The notes under the pieces were generated by a model. It did no database searches and had not been told where the DNA came from. It saw only the letters and a list, made by a program, of their open reading frames with translations. Source: Fusarium oxysporum f. sp. lycopersici 4287 (lineage: Eukaryota > Ascomycota > Sordariomycetes > Hypocreales > Nectriaceae). From it: a stretch of DNA of 64,000 bases. Positions 34,226 to 45,751 of the stretch are shown one piece after another. Position 1 is the stretch's first letter. The number at the start of each line of letters is the position of its first letter. The position numbers and the translations under genes were made by a program. The stretch is taken from NCBI RefSeq assembly GCF_000149955.1, contig NC_030994.1:1218151-1282150 (forward strand), read 5' to 3'.

Positions 34226-37176
34226 TGATGAGTGCTTCTTGGAGGATTGTTAGTGGTTTCAAGAGGTGAATTCGAGTTTCGATATAAGCCAATAGTGGGT
34301 ATTTCGAGATTGAGGCTTTGCCGGTAGTTGACTTAATGATGAGACTTAGTACAGGTGCTGACTGTGTCTTAGTCGAGTTCAGATCTTGAATGCCGCTTTC
34401 TAAACAAGGCGGCCGCTTGGCTCAGATCTATAAGTGAACCTTGCTAGGGCGCCAAAGACAATATCTCTGAAGGGCGCAAGTGATCCGAGGTGACGATGTT
34501 TGTTGAATAATCAACTCTCACTTGCGATGTCTGCTGGTATAGACTTGAGAGGGAAATGGAACCTGCGAAGAAGATGGAAGAAGATTAATAATACTTCGAA
34601 ATGAATACGCTTCCGCATGGTCTGCCTGTTATAGATATTCTTCCTCAGGTACAGAACAACGTCATGTCACTGATGAACGAGCCGAATCTCCGAATGATTC
34701 GAAAGCAACCCTGGTACCATGTCCAAATAGGACATTTAAGCGCCAGTCTCGATATCATCATGCTTCACTCGGAGGGCTATGTACGGAACCCGGCATTTCC
34801 ATCTGGGCAAACGGTATACAGCAAAGCATCTTACAGGGACCATCTTCAGCCCTAGCACTGGCAAACAGCGGTAGTTTAGGGATCATGGAACAAGTAACTA
34901 TTTGAGATTGGGGGTCATACTCCCTACTCCCTCCTCTTCATTCTGCCACTTGCATTATCCGCTTGCGTTACCATTGTATTCGGTTGTGCCGCACATGTTC
35001 AAAGATGACAGGGGTAGGCTTGGTCCGACCTCGAAATGCAGACAGAGACTCATGTCAGCCAGTAAGGTTAACCAAACTAGCGGACGCCCGCCCAAACTGT
35101 CGGTGCCACATGTTGAAATGGTGCAAAGCTCGCTTAGTTGACTATCTAGCCTCGCCTTGTGAAGCACAGTTTTAGAGGCTAGTTACAATTACTAAGTAAA
35201 CCCGAGGCTTTAACATGGGACTAGATGATTATCTCCAGGAGCTTATAACGACTAACTTGCGGGCGTTATATTAGAGAGACGGGGCTACCAGCACAAGGGT
35301 GTGTCTAAGTGAATGGCATCTCTGACATGGACCAATCAGATCAGTCAGCTCGTACAAGTTGATCCATTTCTATAAACGGCCATGCAGGTTTCATTGCTTC
35401 AGAATATTGAGTGAACAACACAAAACAGCATGTCACTTGCTTCCCATCTAGACGATCCTCATCCCATTCCAGTACCGAGCATGATGCAGCATGTACGCCT
35501 TTGCCGCATCCCGACATTTTGGGCTTGGCATACTAGAAGGACAGGGATGAGAGGTATTTGCATTCTTTTCGTCTTGGCTTCGTGGCTTCGACATGTCTGT
35601 GGGTGTGAAGGCCGGCACTCCCATGTCCCGGGCACACTGCCTCGATGTCAACTCTAGCAACTATATGCGAGTCTAACAATACTAGGAGGCTATCGTCGTG
35701 CTTATGGCTTCACCCAAGGTCTGATCCTTAAACCTTAGTTCTTAGCACCAAACATCATATCATAGCATAGCATCATAACTGGCTGGCTGAAGTGCTGCTA
35801 TTACCCAAGCTTTTGCTAAGCTAATCTTGCATTCACCAGAGGTCATGGTGCAGCTTGTCAGGTGTGTGGGTATCCTCCCCAAGCCGTTACAAGGCACCGG
35901 AAATCGTGTCGGCAAGGTAATGCAACGCTGCGAGGTCCAGCTCTGCGGAAGTTCAAGGCCGCGGGAGTGGGAGTCAACTTAAGCCACGTTTTTACGCTTA
36001 CCTGAGCCAGTAAGCCACGCAATTCTAGAACTAGCTTCGAATATATCTAGACCAAAAGCAATGAATTGCGGCCCGCAAGCGGTGCTGCGGCATCTATTAC
36101 GGACCGCGTACCCGGGATATTGGATGGCTTACTGAGAGCTGATGAGGATCAACTCCATAATTAGTAAGAATTAGAAGACGTTGACAAGACTTCCAAAAAT
36201 ACAATTGGTCTAACTTGACGCGGAATTTGAGAAATGACGTCTTTATTTCCCGCAAGCTGACTCACAAGATGGTTCAAGCTGCCAACATCAACCTTAAACA
36301 AACATCCATCACGTAGCGTAGCTTGGTGTTTAGCATCTCGGAGAAGCCGTCTGCATGTAACATCCGGATCTACAACTACAATCCGAGTTAAATCCTAACG
36401 AATCATATTGTAGCTTCTGGTGACAGGATATTCCATATTGAGTTAAGCTTAAGACATGGGTTGAGAGAAGCTGAACATGAAGCCCTGTAGGCAACCGTTT
36501 ACTCAAGTCCTGTAGGCGGTCTGCTTAACAATTTCCAACTCAGGTTCCAGAGTAATGTAACATGACTGGCCTCACAAACTTCGAATCAGTTCTCAACTTC
36601 GCAAACTACCGGCGTTAAGAAGATCATGCATGAAGCGTAAATGGCAGTTGCTTAAGGACCCTGGTCTCGAAGGATTCATGTACATCCGATCCATGGCAAT
36701 TCGGGTCCTCTCGGCATTTATACGCCCCTTACTCATGGTAACGGGGTTGCTTACACGACACGACGTGCGTCGCTAATACGAAAAAGTGATCGACGAGATA
36801 GATAGACGAAGAGTGCACGAGTCAATTGCAGCCCTGTTGAAGGATCCGAACGAGTCGATAACTGTTGCAGGAGGAATGTCATTGGCCGCATTTACGGATT
36901 TCCATATTCGACATCAATTAGCATCCAAATCATCATCTCCGTTCTTATCTTTCCCTTCTATCTCCGGGCTGCTAATCATAGCTCCCACCAATCATCACCT
37001 CATTCCGACCTCGCATGATCCCCCGCAGTGTCAAATAATTTTTAGCTCCTGAACCACCCAGTGACAAGAAGTCACTCTATCACATCCATCACAGCGAGTT
37101 CGTCGGCCGCCTCAGACCCTGCTCAGCCGCACAGCCTCTCTCCCAAGAGCCCTAAAATAAGCTGCAGTAGGGCGCG
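34226..37176. other. Intergenic, no gene supported (2.95 kb)
   Basis: Divergent region between the Zn2Cys6 gene (minus) and the HeLo gene (plus). Small frames (34601-34855, 35430-35657, 36786-37052) lack coding signals. A short degenerate CAT-rich repeat lies near 35750-35780. Confidence 0.55.
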
Positions 37177-39154
37177 ATGGACCCTGTATCCCTTGCCGGC
37201 TTGGCGCTGGGAGTTGCTTCCATCAGCCTCCAGATCTACACTGGATGTATTCAAGGTAATTCTAGCTCATCGTAACCAGCATAACATGTGAAATTGACAT
37301 CCATTAGGGATACAGCTTCTTGTTACGGCATTGGGCTATGAGGATGAGTGCAAATATCTCAATCTCCGTCTCAGGATGGAACAGCAGCGCCTGTTTTGCT
37401 GGAGTGAAGCTTCTGGCCTGCTTGACCTTGATGCCAAGAACCAAGACAAGGTTCTCAACTCAAACGTATTCAATCTTCACCGCCAGACTGTAATTGATCT
37501 GCTTGTCCAAATTCAGTGTCTCTTCAATGAGTTCACAGAGTACCAGCAGAAGCACAATAACCTCTCCGCGGTTGTGGATAAAGATGGTGTTTTGGATGCT
37601 CCGGAAAAAGATGCCAAGCTATCAAACTATCCTATGAGTGAAAAGAAGCGGAACTTCATCAAGAAAGCAATGGCTGGACTCAAGTCTAAATCATCAGAAA
37701 GCCTTACTAGGTTAAGGTGGACTTCATTTGACAAGCAAGGATTTGAAAAGTTGCTGGCCAAGTTTTCAGTTCTCAATGACAACATGACCAATATCCTCGA
37801 TCACTCCTTACAGGTCGAGATTCGCAATACTGTACAGGACACCAACCGTGGAGTCTTATTGCTCCATCACAAGATAGCCGATCTGAGTCATCTTGTGTTA
37901 GCTCTCAAGTCTCAGCTCGATGCAGGTTCCCGGGTTGGACCGTCGCAAATGTCCAAACTGGAAAGGGAGGCCAATGCTGACGCTCTGCGGCAATTGTCAA
38001 GATTAGCCAAGTTCAAGGCCTTCAATGAGACTATCGATCCCAAGTCAGATAGTCCAGCAGTCTTTGACGAAGCTGCTGCAAAGTTCCTCGATCTTGCAAA
38101 GCCGGGTCATCAGCGCAATCTATTCATCCCTCGATACCTCATAGAGCTAGACCCTGAGGTGGATGAATCAGATGCTCCACGGTGTGAGGCTTTCATGAAG
38201 ACAGCAGAAGGCAAGAAGAAGGTTTGGATTGAGTGGAAGGACTATGACAATACAGATACCCAACCAGGTTCGCTATCAAAGACCGATATCATTGAGAGAG
38301 TCCGAAAACTTGCTGCTTTGCTGAACCATAGTCCCAAGCCCGAGGCCTTTCGCACTCCTCACTGTCTGGGGTTCTTCGATAAAGCTGATCCCAACATCTC
38401 TGAGGATGACGTTGATATTCTAGATCGAAGACTCGGCCTCATCTTCGAGCGGCCATCCGACGATAATCTACAGACCTCACTCCCACCTGTTTCGCTCCGT
38501 GAGCTTCTTCAAGACCCAAAGGTCCGCAAGCCTCGTGTTACAGAACGAGTATACTTGGCACACGCTATCAGCAATTGTCTCCTCTACCTTCATGCTGTAC
38601 ACTGGCTACACAAGGGTCTTCGCAGTCATAATGTGTTATTCTTCCGGACACGTGATGACCACGTAGACTACCGCCAACCATATCTCTCAGGCTTCGATTT
38701 TTCACGACCTGGGGGATCAGATGAGATGACTGATGCCCCAGGAGATGACGCAGAGCATGATCTATACCGACATCCCAACGCCCAATCAAACCGTCGGCGA
38801 GATAGAGAGCGTTCGAAGAAGAGCTTCGACATTTATAGCCTGGGTGTCATTCTGGTCGAATTAGCACATTGGCGGCCGGTTGAGGACGTGCTAAGTATCG
38901 ATATACGGCGTGCGCGCGGGAGACCTGATGTTGTGCGTGGTGTTCGAGAGGCTCTACTAGAGGAAGACCGAGTCGCAGCAGTAGGTGCTGACATGGGAGA
39001 GCGATTTGAAGATGCAACACGGAAGTGTTTGGCTGGAGGCAAGGATTTGGGACTAAATGATGGAGATGATGAGACACGAGATGAAGTTGCTGAAAAGTTA
39101 TCTATGAAATTTTATGAGGACGTGGTAAAGCGATTGGAGGGCGTGGTCGTGTAG
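37177..39154 (+). CDS. HeLo-domain protein fused to a degenerate kinase (MLKL-like architecture)
   Basis: Two exons, 37177..37255 and 37308..39154, with a 52-nt intron. The product is 641 residues. The start MDPVSLAGLALGVASISLQIY, then IQLLVTALGYEDEC and LNLRLRMEQQRLFCWSEA, follows the HeLo domain of the HET-S prion-controlled cell-death protein; a helical region continues to about residue 230. Residues ~330-641 look kinase-like: IEWKDY in the position of the ATP-lysine strand, LLYLHAVHWLHKGLRSHNVLFF as the catalytic loop, SGFDFSRP where DFG is expected, and FDIYSLGVILVELAHWRP as helix F. The catalytic loop Asp is Gly and the DFG Asp is Gly, so phosphotransfer is unlikely. HeLo domains can insert in membranes and kill cells. 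A regulated cell-death or incompatibility role is inferred from domains only. Confidence 0.85.
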
Positions 39155-39378
39155 AGCGGGTATGGTTTAGGGACTCGCGTTTAGACTTGTCATGACTGAA
39201 CGAAGCGATGAGAGAATGGCCGTAAATTAAATATTCGAACGAGGTATTATTTGAAGACAAAGCTATCAAAATCGTCGTATCATTAGCCAAAGATGGTATC
39301 CCTTTACATTGTCCTCCCAGTAAATCGTGCCTGAACGCCAGAGCTTTACTCTATGATATCCTTGCCCATTGAAATTGT

Positions 39379-39773
39379 TTAACAGCAGCAGTCTAGGCAT
39401 TCGAAACAGCAAAGACCGGCGCAGATACCACAACAGATAGCCTTCAAGATGTTAGTAAATACTGCAGAGTCGAATGAAGAATTGGTTTTTTCTTACACCA
39501 CCGTCTTTGCCTCCTCGCATGCTCATTTCAGGCTGTTCCATTGTCATGGGTTGAACTGGGCGCTGTTGAAAACGAGTTAGTCAATCATGATTCACGATGT
39601 TTGAAATTCAATGCTTGGCTGTCGTGTCTTGGCGATTGGGAAGACTTGGTAGAAGCCAAGCCGGAGGTTCGTGGGTGACATACCGGCTGTTCGGTGCTGG
39701 TTCGTTCGGTAGGGAACGCTGCGGGGGCCGGTTCACGGGGCATTTGCATGGCCGAAGAAGTAGTAGAAGGCAT
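39379..39773 (-). CDS. 72-residue CYSTM-type cysteine-rich membrane microprotein
   Basis: Three tiny exons in phase 0: 39773..39684, 39562..39497, 39441..39379. The second exon is preceded by a TGACTAAC branch site and a TTTTCAACAG acceptor, and all donors are GTATGT or GTAAGA. The product starts MPSTTSSAMQMPREPAPAAF, has a Pro/Met/Gln-rich middle (QPMTMEQPEMSMRGGKDGG) and ends AICCGICAGLCCFECLDCCC. This matches the eukaryotic CYSTM module, a cysteine-rich C-terminal membrane segment in small stress-related proteins. No single open frame covers it. It is convergent with the HeLo gene, 224 nt away. Its function in this organism is unknown. Confidence 0.82.
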
Positions 39774-42355
39774 ATTGACTGTTGTAATCAAGAGTATACG
39801 ACTGGATTGATTGGCGTATATAAGAAAAGAGGTTTGTAGACAAGCAGTTGATGTTCTGTATCACGATGGGTTGAAAAAAGAAGGATGAAAATCAGGCCAG
39901 GACAAAGAGCGCAACGTTGTTGTTATAAGGCTCTCGCTCTCAAGCAGCTGATTCTACAGGACAGGGTCCACGGTCCATTAGAGGCGGGCCCCATTGACTC
40001 AAACGAGGCGTCGGGATTTGGGGCTGACAGGATTAGCATTGGATTTTCCCTTCAACACGGCACATGGACTCATCCCCAACAATAACATGACCATGTCCAT
40101 GTCCATGTCCCTTCGGTGCCGTGACCTCCGGGCGAGGTCAGCCGGCGCCCACATGGGAGTCGCTCTACTGAGGATTTGTCTACTGCAAGACATCACAATT
40201 CGGCAACTATCTACATCATCATGACTTGAGAGATAGTACCCATTCACATCACAGATTCTGCACCTGTCAAGTACTGCATAAGTCTCCCACTTATGCGTGG
40301 CTGCTGATGCGAACCGCTCCACGGACGGCACGCCCGATGCCCCGGGCTGAAAAAGACATAGCGAAAAATAGCCTGAGCAGAAGAAAAATAAAAAGAAATA
40401 ATGACGTATGCCTGACGGGAACTACTGAGTGGTTGCAGGCGGACCCCTGCTCGCAAACCAGCGTGTTCTGGAACAAGCCTAATCTCTGGCTCTTCTGTAA
40501 TGTTACATATTCTAGAAACTATAGAGAGCCACTTTCTAGGTGTTCGGATTGAGGCTTTTCTTCTTGATACACGTATTGAATTGCGAGTTCTTTCTAAGAA
40601 TAGCTGTGTCGGTTCGGCCGAGTCATTGATCATGGCTTAGAGTCTATCTGGCAGATTGGCACGGTTATAACGGCGGGGAACGTATGCGTAATCTGTCAGT
40701 TAAGCCACTGCGACAACGTCAAAGCTGAGGCTGTAAATAAATGGGTTAACTCGAAGTTTAAGAGAAGGTTGATGTGATTTAACGCAGGAGCTTCTTGAAT
40801 TATTATTTTATGCGATAATTAAGTAAACTTGAAGAATAGTTCGTCTCCTCCTTGAATTTCTTTTGACCGTACCTTCATGGCTCATGCCAATGGTTATAGT
40901 GAACGACTGAAGGACCTAGAAGTTAGATTGCTATATCCATGAAGCATTCATCAGATACAGAATTCCAATAGCCCATACTTTGATCTTACCCAGTCTTACC
41001 TATCTTGTTATGAAGCTGACTGTTTGCTCAGGGCAGCAGCAGGACTGACATATGCCCGAATGGCTTATAGGTATAATCCTCTTTCTGGCGTGTTCAAACG
41101 ATATATAACCTCTGTGGGTGATTTATATAGTCGGTAGTGCCATGAAATTATGTATACAAAGCTCGCCTGGAACTGTCTAACGTTTATGACATTACCCTTG
41201 TGTGACGAAGGAAAGTTGAATACATGAATATTCAACTATGTACCCCGTCAACTGATTGTTCAAAGCTGACCTAGTGACATCCATATAGTAAAGATATGAG
41301 TGCGATACAAAGCATATAATCCGTTCAAATAAATTGATGAATCAGGCATGCAGAACGCCCCGAGACTTGACCGAATGCAAAACCAACGAAGATTCGAGGA
41401 CTCAGTATAGGGTAAGTGAATTTATGATGCGCAAAGTAATATCGCCTTGATGAACGAAACCGATCGGTAACCGTCGATCAATCGTTGAGATAAACTTATT
41501 TTGCTTTCTATGTAACTTCTCCCTTTTCCAAATTACCGATAAGGATGCTCCTCAGAGGTCTATCATGAATGTGATGACAGAAAAGGAGGCACTGAGGTGC
41601 CAATTACTGATAATAAGCCAAGGTTCAAGCAACGACCAACATAATCACATTGTGTAAGGAAGCAGGCTAAAATTGCGGGAAGCACATCCTTACTCGCGGT
41701 TGTATCAATTTCGTAGCGAAACATCGATTGTCAGCTGGATGAAACATGAAGCTAACAGGGTCATTCATAAACGTGGTGGTCACAGGATTAAAGAACTCAA
41801 CAAGAATACTCTGTGTTGATACGTACTTAGATATATACTTACATAATTGCAATACGGTTATATAGCAGTACGCAAAACTAAATGGTAAGATATTCAATTG
41901 GAATAAAGTTAGATCTCGACATCTGGAGTTTGGGATTTACCGACAATTCCCCGCCGTTGAAACAATGAATAAGAAGATGGAGTGGAATGTGAGGTGGCAG
42001 TGGAGTTGCTTGATCCGGGGACTAAGCCACTGAGCACCGAACCTATGATAGTTAGGCCAGGCCTGCAACCTCCAACAACTTGCCAAGGGGCCATGTGTTT
42101 TTGACGATGCGACCGTTCTAAATCACTCTTATACTTAGCATTTGTTTGATCCCGATGACTTGAATTGCCAGTTTTGCCGTTCCTTTTACTTCAATTCTGC
42201 CCCGATCGAATCTCGACCCCCTTTCGACCGCCAGACGCTTTCTTGGCTCCTTGGCTCAAGCTCGCTCCCTGTTGGACGGGGTCGCCGTCATCTCCCTCAC
42301 CCTCGAAATCCTCCTCAACTGTCATCGTCAATAATCGTTTACATTCCCGCTCACG
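39774..42355. other. Intergenic, no gene supported (2.6 kb)
   Basis: Divergent promoters of the CYSTM gene (minus) and the ARK-type kinase (plus). It contains a CCATGT triplicate (40091-40110). From about 40.7 to 42.0 kb the sequence is visibly AT-richer, with no convincing frames. Kinase leader sequence is pyrimidine-rich just before 42356. Confidence 0.5.
40091..40110. repeat. Short tandem repeat (CCATGT)3
   Basis: Three tandem hexamers plus a partial copy, in non-coding sequence. Confidence 0.55.
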
Positions 42356-45300
42356 ATGGCTTCACACGGCCAATATCCTCCTGCGCATATAATGCCCAAC
42401 AAGCATCATCATCATGCCCCTTACGGCTCTCCTGTGGCCATCCCTGGAGGCGCTCCGGCTGGTACCTTCGCCCCAGGCACCAAGATCCAGGTTGGCAGCC
42501 ACCGCGTGGTGATTCAGAAATATCTCTCCGAGGGAGGCTTCGCCCATGTTTACCTCGTCAAGCTGGCCAAGCCTGTCGACGGCACCGATCAGGCTGTCTT
42601 GAAGCGAGTTGCGGTCCCCGATAAGGATACCTTGCGGGGCATGCGCATCGAGGTTGAGACAATGAAGCGTCTGAAAGGCCACCGACCGATCGTCACATAT
42701 ATCGACTCGCATGCCTCCGAGCTTCAAGGAGGAGGATACGAAGTTTTTCTGCTCATGGAGTTTTGCAATGGCGGTGGCTTGATCGATTTCATGAACACCA
42801 GGCTACAACACCGCCTAACGGAGCCAGAGATCCTCAATATCTTCACCGACATCGCTGAGGGTGTCGCGTGCATGCACTACCTAAAGCCACCACTGCTACA
42901 CCGCGATATCAAAGTCGAAAACGTTCTTATTACCGCCAGAGGATCTTCCAAACGATTCAAGCTTTGCGATTTCGGTTCAGCCGCATCACCTCGTCCCGCC
43001 CCCACTACCGTCACCGAATGTCGTCTTATGGATGAAGATGTACAGAAGCACACCACGATGCAGTACAGGAGTCCCGAGATGATCGATGTATACCGCAAGC
43101 AACCCATAAACGAAAAGTCTGATATTTGGGCACTGGGAGTTTTATTGTATAAGCTGTGCTACTACACTACTCCCTTTGAGGACCAGGGCCAATTGGCAAT
43201 TTTGAATGCCAGTTACAGATTCCCTAGTCACCCTGTATTTTCTGACAGGCTCAAGAAATTGATAGGTAATGCTCATTGGCCCTGGTTGTTTGTTTCAGGA
43301 CTGACATAGTTCCAGCATCAATGTTGAGAGAAAACTTACAAGATCGACCGAATATCTTCCAGGTCCTAAAGGAAGGATGCGCCATGCAAGGGCGTGATGT
43401 TCCCGTTCAAGATGTAGGTGTACGATTATCCCAAGAAGAATTCATAATAACAATGGTCACAGATTTACAGTCGTCCGCAATCCCATGCAAGAACCGATAG
43501 TCCTCAACCCAAGGCCCCAAAACCAGAACAAACTCCTGCTGTGGGTGCCGTGTTTACGCGAGCCGAACCTCAGAAGCAAGTTATTCCTGATGTTGTACCG
43601 ATGCGAAGAGGACGACCGACAGCTTCACCGGCTCCAGCCAAGGTAGCCCAGAAACCAGATGCTTCTCCGATGAGGAAGACTGAGGGAGACCCATTTGCTG
43701 CCCTTGATTCCAAGGCTGCTTCCAAAGGATTTGACGAATTATCTTCAAGATTCCCTACCCTCGATCAATTTTCACTATTGCATGATCAAGGCACCAAATT
43801 CGATTTTGATGTCTCCTCACCTATCTCACCCACAGGCAATACCTCCTCTGATTTGAACGAAAGAGTGACGGCAAAACTGGCCGACGAGGCATTCGCAGCG
43901 CCGCAGACCGAATCTTCTCGACCGAAGCCAGTGTCTAGAACACACTCGGTCACTCCTGTGGGACACCATGCTGCAGTTGCTTCACCTCCCTTGGAGCCCC
44001 CGCTTGCTAAGACTTTGTCCGCACCAAGTAGACCTGACATTAGCAGGGCGCAGTCCATTATTAGCAACAACCCCGAGCTACAGGCGATCTCTTCTCAATC
44101 CAACTCGCGATATGTCTCGACTGGCACGATGACCTCGACACCTCCACCTGAGAAGTTCAGCCGGGATGTGGAACGGCCTATTCAGCGCGAAATCGCTGAA
44201 TATTCTCGTTCCAGCAGCGCCACAAGGCAGGTTGACCCAAGTGCAGCACAATGGAACGCAGAGGAACCCCGTGCTGCCGTCTCACAAAGAATTTCAGCTT
44301 TTCAGCAGCCTAGTCATGAACGTCAGCCATCTTCATCGAGGCCATCACTTGAAGGCGGCCGTCCTCGTGCTGATTTCTTAGAACCTGCTGCTCGCGCCTC
44401 GCCAGCCCCTTCGCGGCCACGACCCGCTAGCACGAACCTTGAGGGCACGACTCTCGATTTCTTGCGTGAAAGAGAGGCTGCATCACGCTCATCAAGCCGA
44501 CCGCCCCAGTCTCGCTCCCCCTATCAAGAGCCAGCGGACGAGCCACGGACGTCGAGCGATATGGAGTTCTTGAGAAGTCTGGAGGATTCGGAGCGGACTA
44601 AGTCTAGCAAGCGTTCCAGCTTGACTTCTCTTTCTGGTAACAAGAATATTCTGGCCGGCAAATTCGGTGATGCATTTAAGCGCTTTGAAGGCAGCTCCCC
44701 TAACAATGGGAGAATCCCTTCGCCAGAAAGGGGCATGGCACGCCGTGATCTCACTCCTATCGCGGGCTCCGAGGCAACTGATGGGCGCAGTGACGATGGC
44801 CATTTCCACGATGACGAGGATCGCATGGCACCTGAAATGAGACGGGAAATGGAACGGCTGAAGCTCCAGGAAGAGGAACAGCGCGTGGAAGCAGCACAAG
44901 CCGAATATCGAAAGCGGGTTGCTGCAGGACAACGCGGACCACCAGTTCCGCCTAAGAGTATTGGGGGAGTTTCCCGTGCTGTCAGCATTCAGAACAGGGT
45001 TCAAAGTCTCTTGAATGAAGACCAAAAGCCGTCCAACATTCAAAGAACTGCCCAAGGCTACGGAAAGTACACTGATGTTCCGGAGACTGGCAACAAGCCC
45101 GAGAAATCTCTTCCTGGAGTTCCCAAGAAGCCCTTGATGGTGGCAAAAACACGGGTCGATTCGCCTCAAGCAAGATATCCTTCTTCGACATCCTCTGCGC
45201 CCCCAGCTCTTACATCCAAACCCCCAGCGAAACCTCCTGCTCCAAAGAAGCCAGTGCATCTCAATAGCCTGCCTACTGGCCAACGACCATCGTCGCCCCA

Positions 45301-45487
45301 AAAGCCCACACGGGCCCAAACATCGACGGAAGAGCTGATTGAATTTCCTGGACAACAAATGGTGGACATGACAGCTAAAGAGAAGGATGATTATCTTCAG
45401 GACTTTTCCAAAAGGTTCCCCAGTCTAGGTTCGATCGAAATGGTTGAGCGAGAGATTGGGGGCCAGAACGGAGGATCAAGCCGGTAA
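42356..45487 (+). CDS. ARK/PRK (Numb-associated) family Ser/Thr kinase
   Basis: Three exons: 42356..43265, 43316..43413, 43463..45487. The introns are 50 and 49 nt and the product is 1010 residues. The kinase domain covers about residues 45-345: glycine loop LSEGGFAHVYLVK, ATP-lysine in QAVLKRV, catalytic loop LLHRDIKVENVL, DFG in LCDFGSA, activation segment MQYRSPEMIDVY. The long tail is Pro/Ser-rich and low complexity. This is the layout of yeast Ark1/Prk1/Akl1 and animal AAK1, which phosphorylate endocytic coat and actin-patch proteins. Nothing essential is missing. Which of the yeast paralogues it corresponds to is not resolved. Confidence 0.92.
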
Positions 45488-45751
45488 ATAGACATTGGTG
45501 AAGGGATTTAGAACTGCCATACTGCACATACATATGAATATACTCAGCGCATAGCGTCCAGAATGTTTCTGGTAAATTAAGAGGTCCAGTTTCTGGATGG
45601 TGAAAGTCATGCATATGGTGGGGTTATGCACGTATGCAGGACAGCTTCTTATCTTATCTCCCAATATTTTTTTTCGGTCCTCCCATTTGGCTTGTAGCAG
45701 GAATTGAAGCTTTCTACAGCGACTACTCAACATCAGAATAAATTCGACAAA

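Noticed and set aside
44492..45358. 288-codon open frame antisense to the ARK-type kinase tail
   Set aside because: It is a shadow of a low-complexity Pro/Ser-rich coding region, with no domain content.
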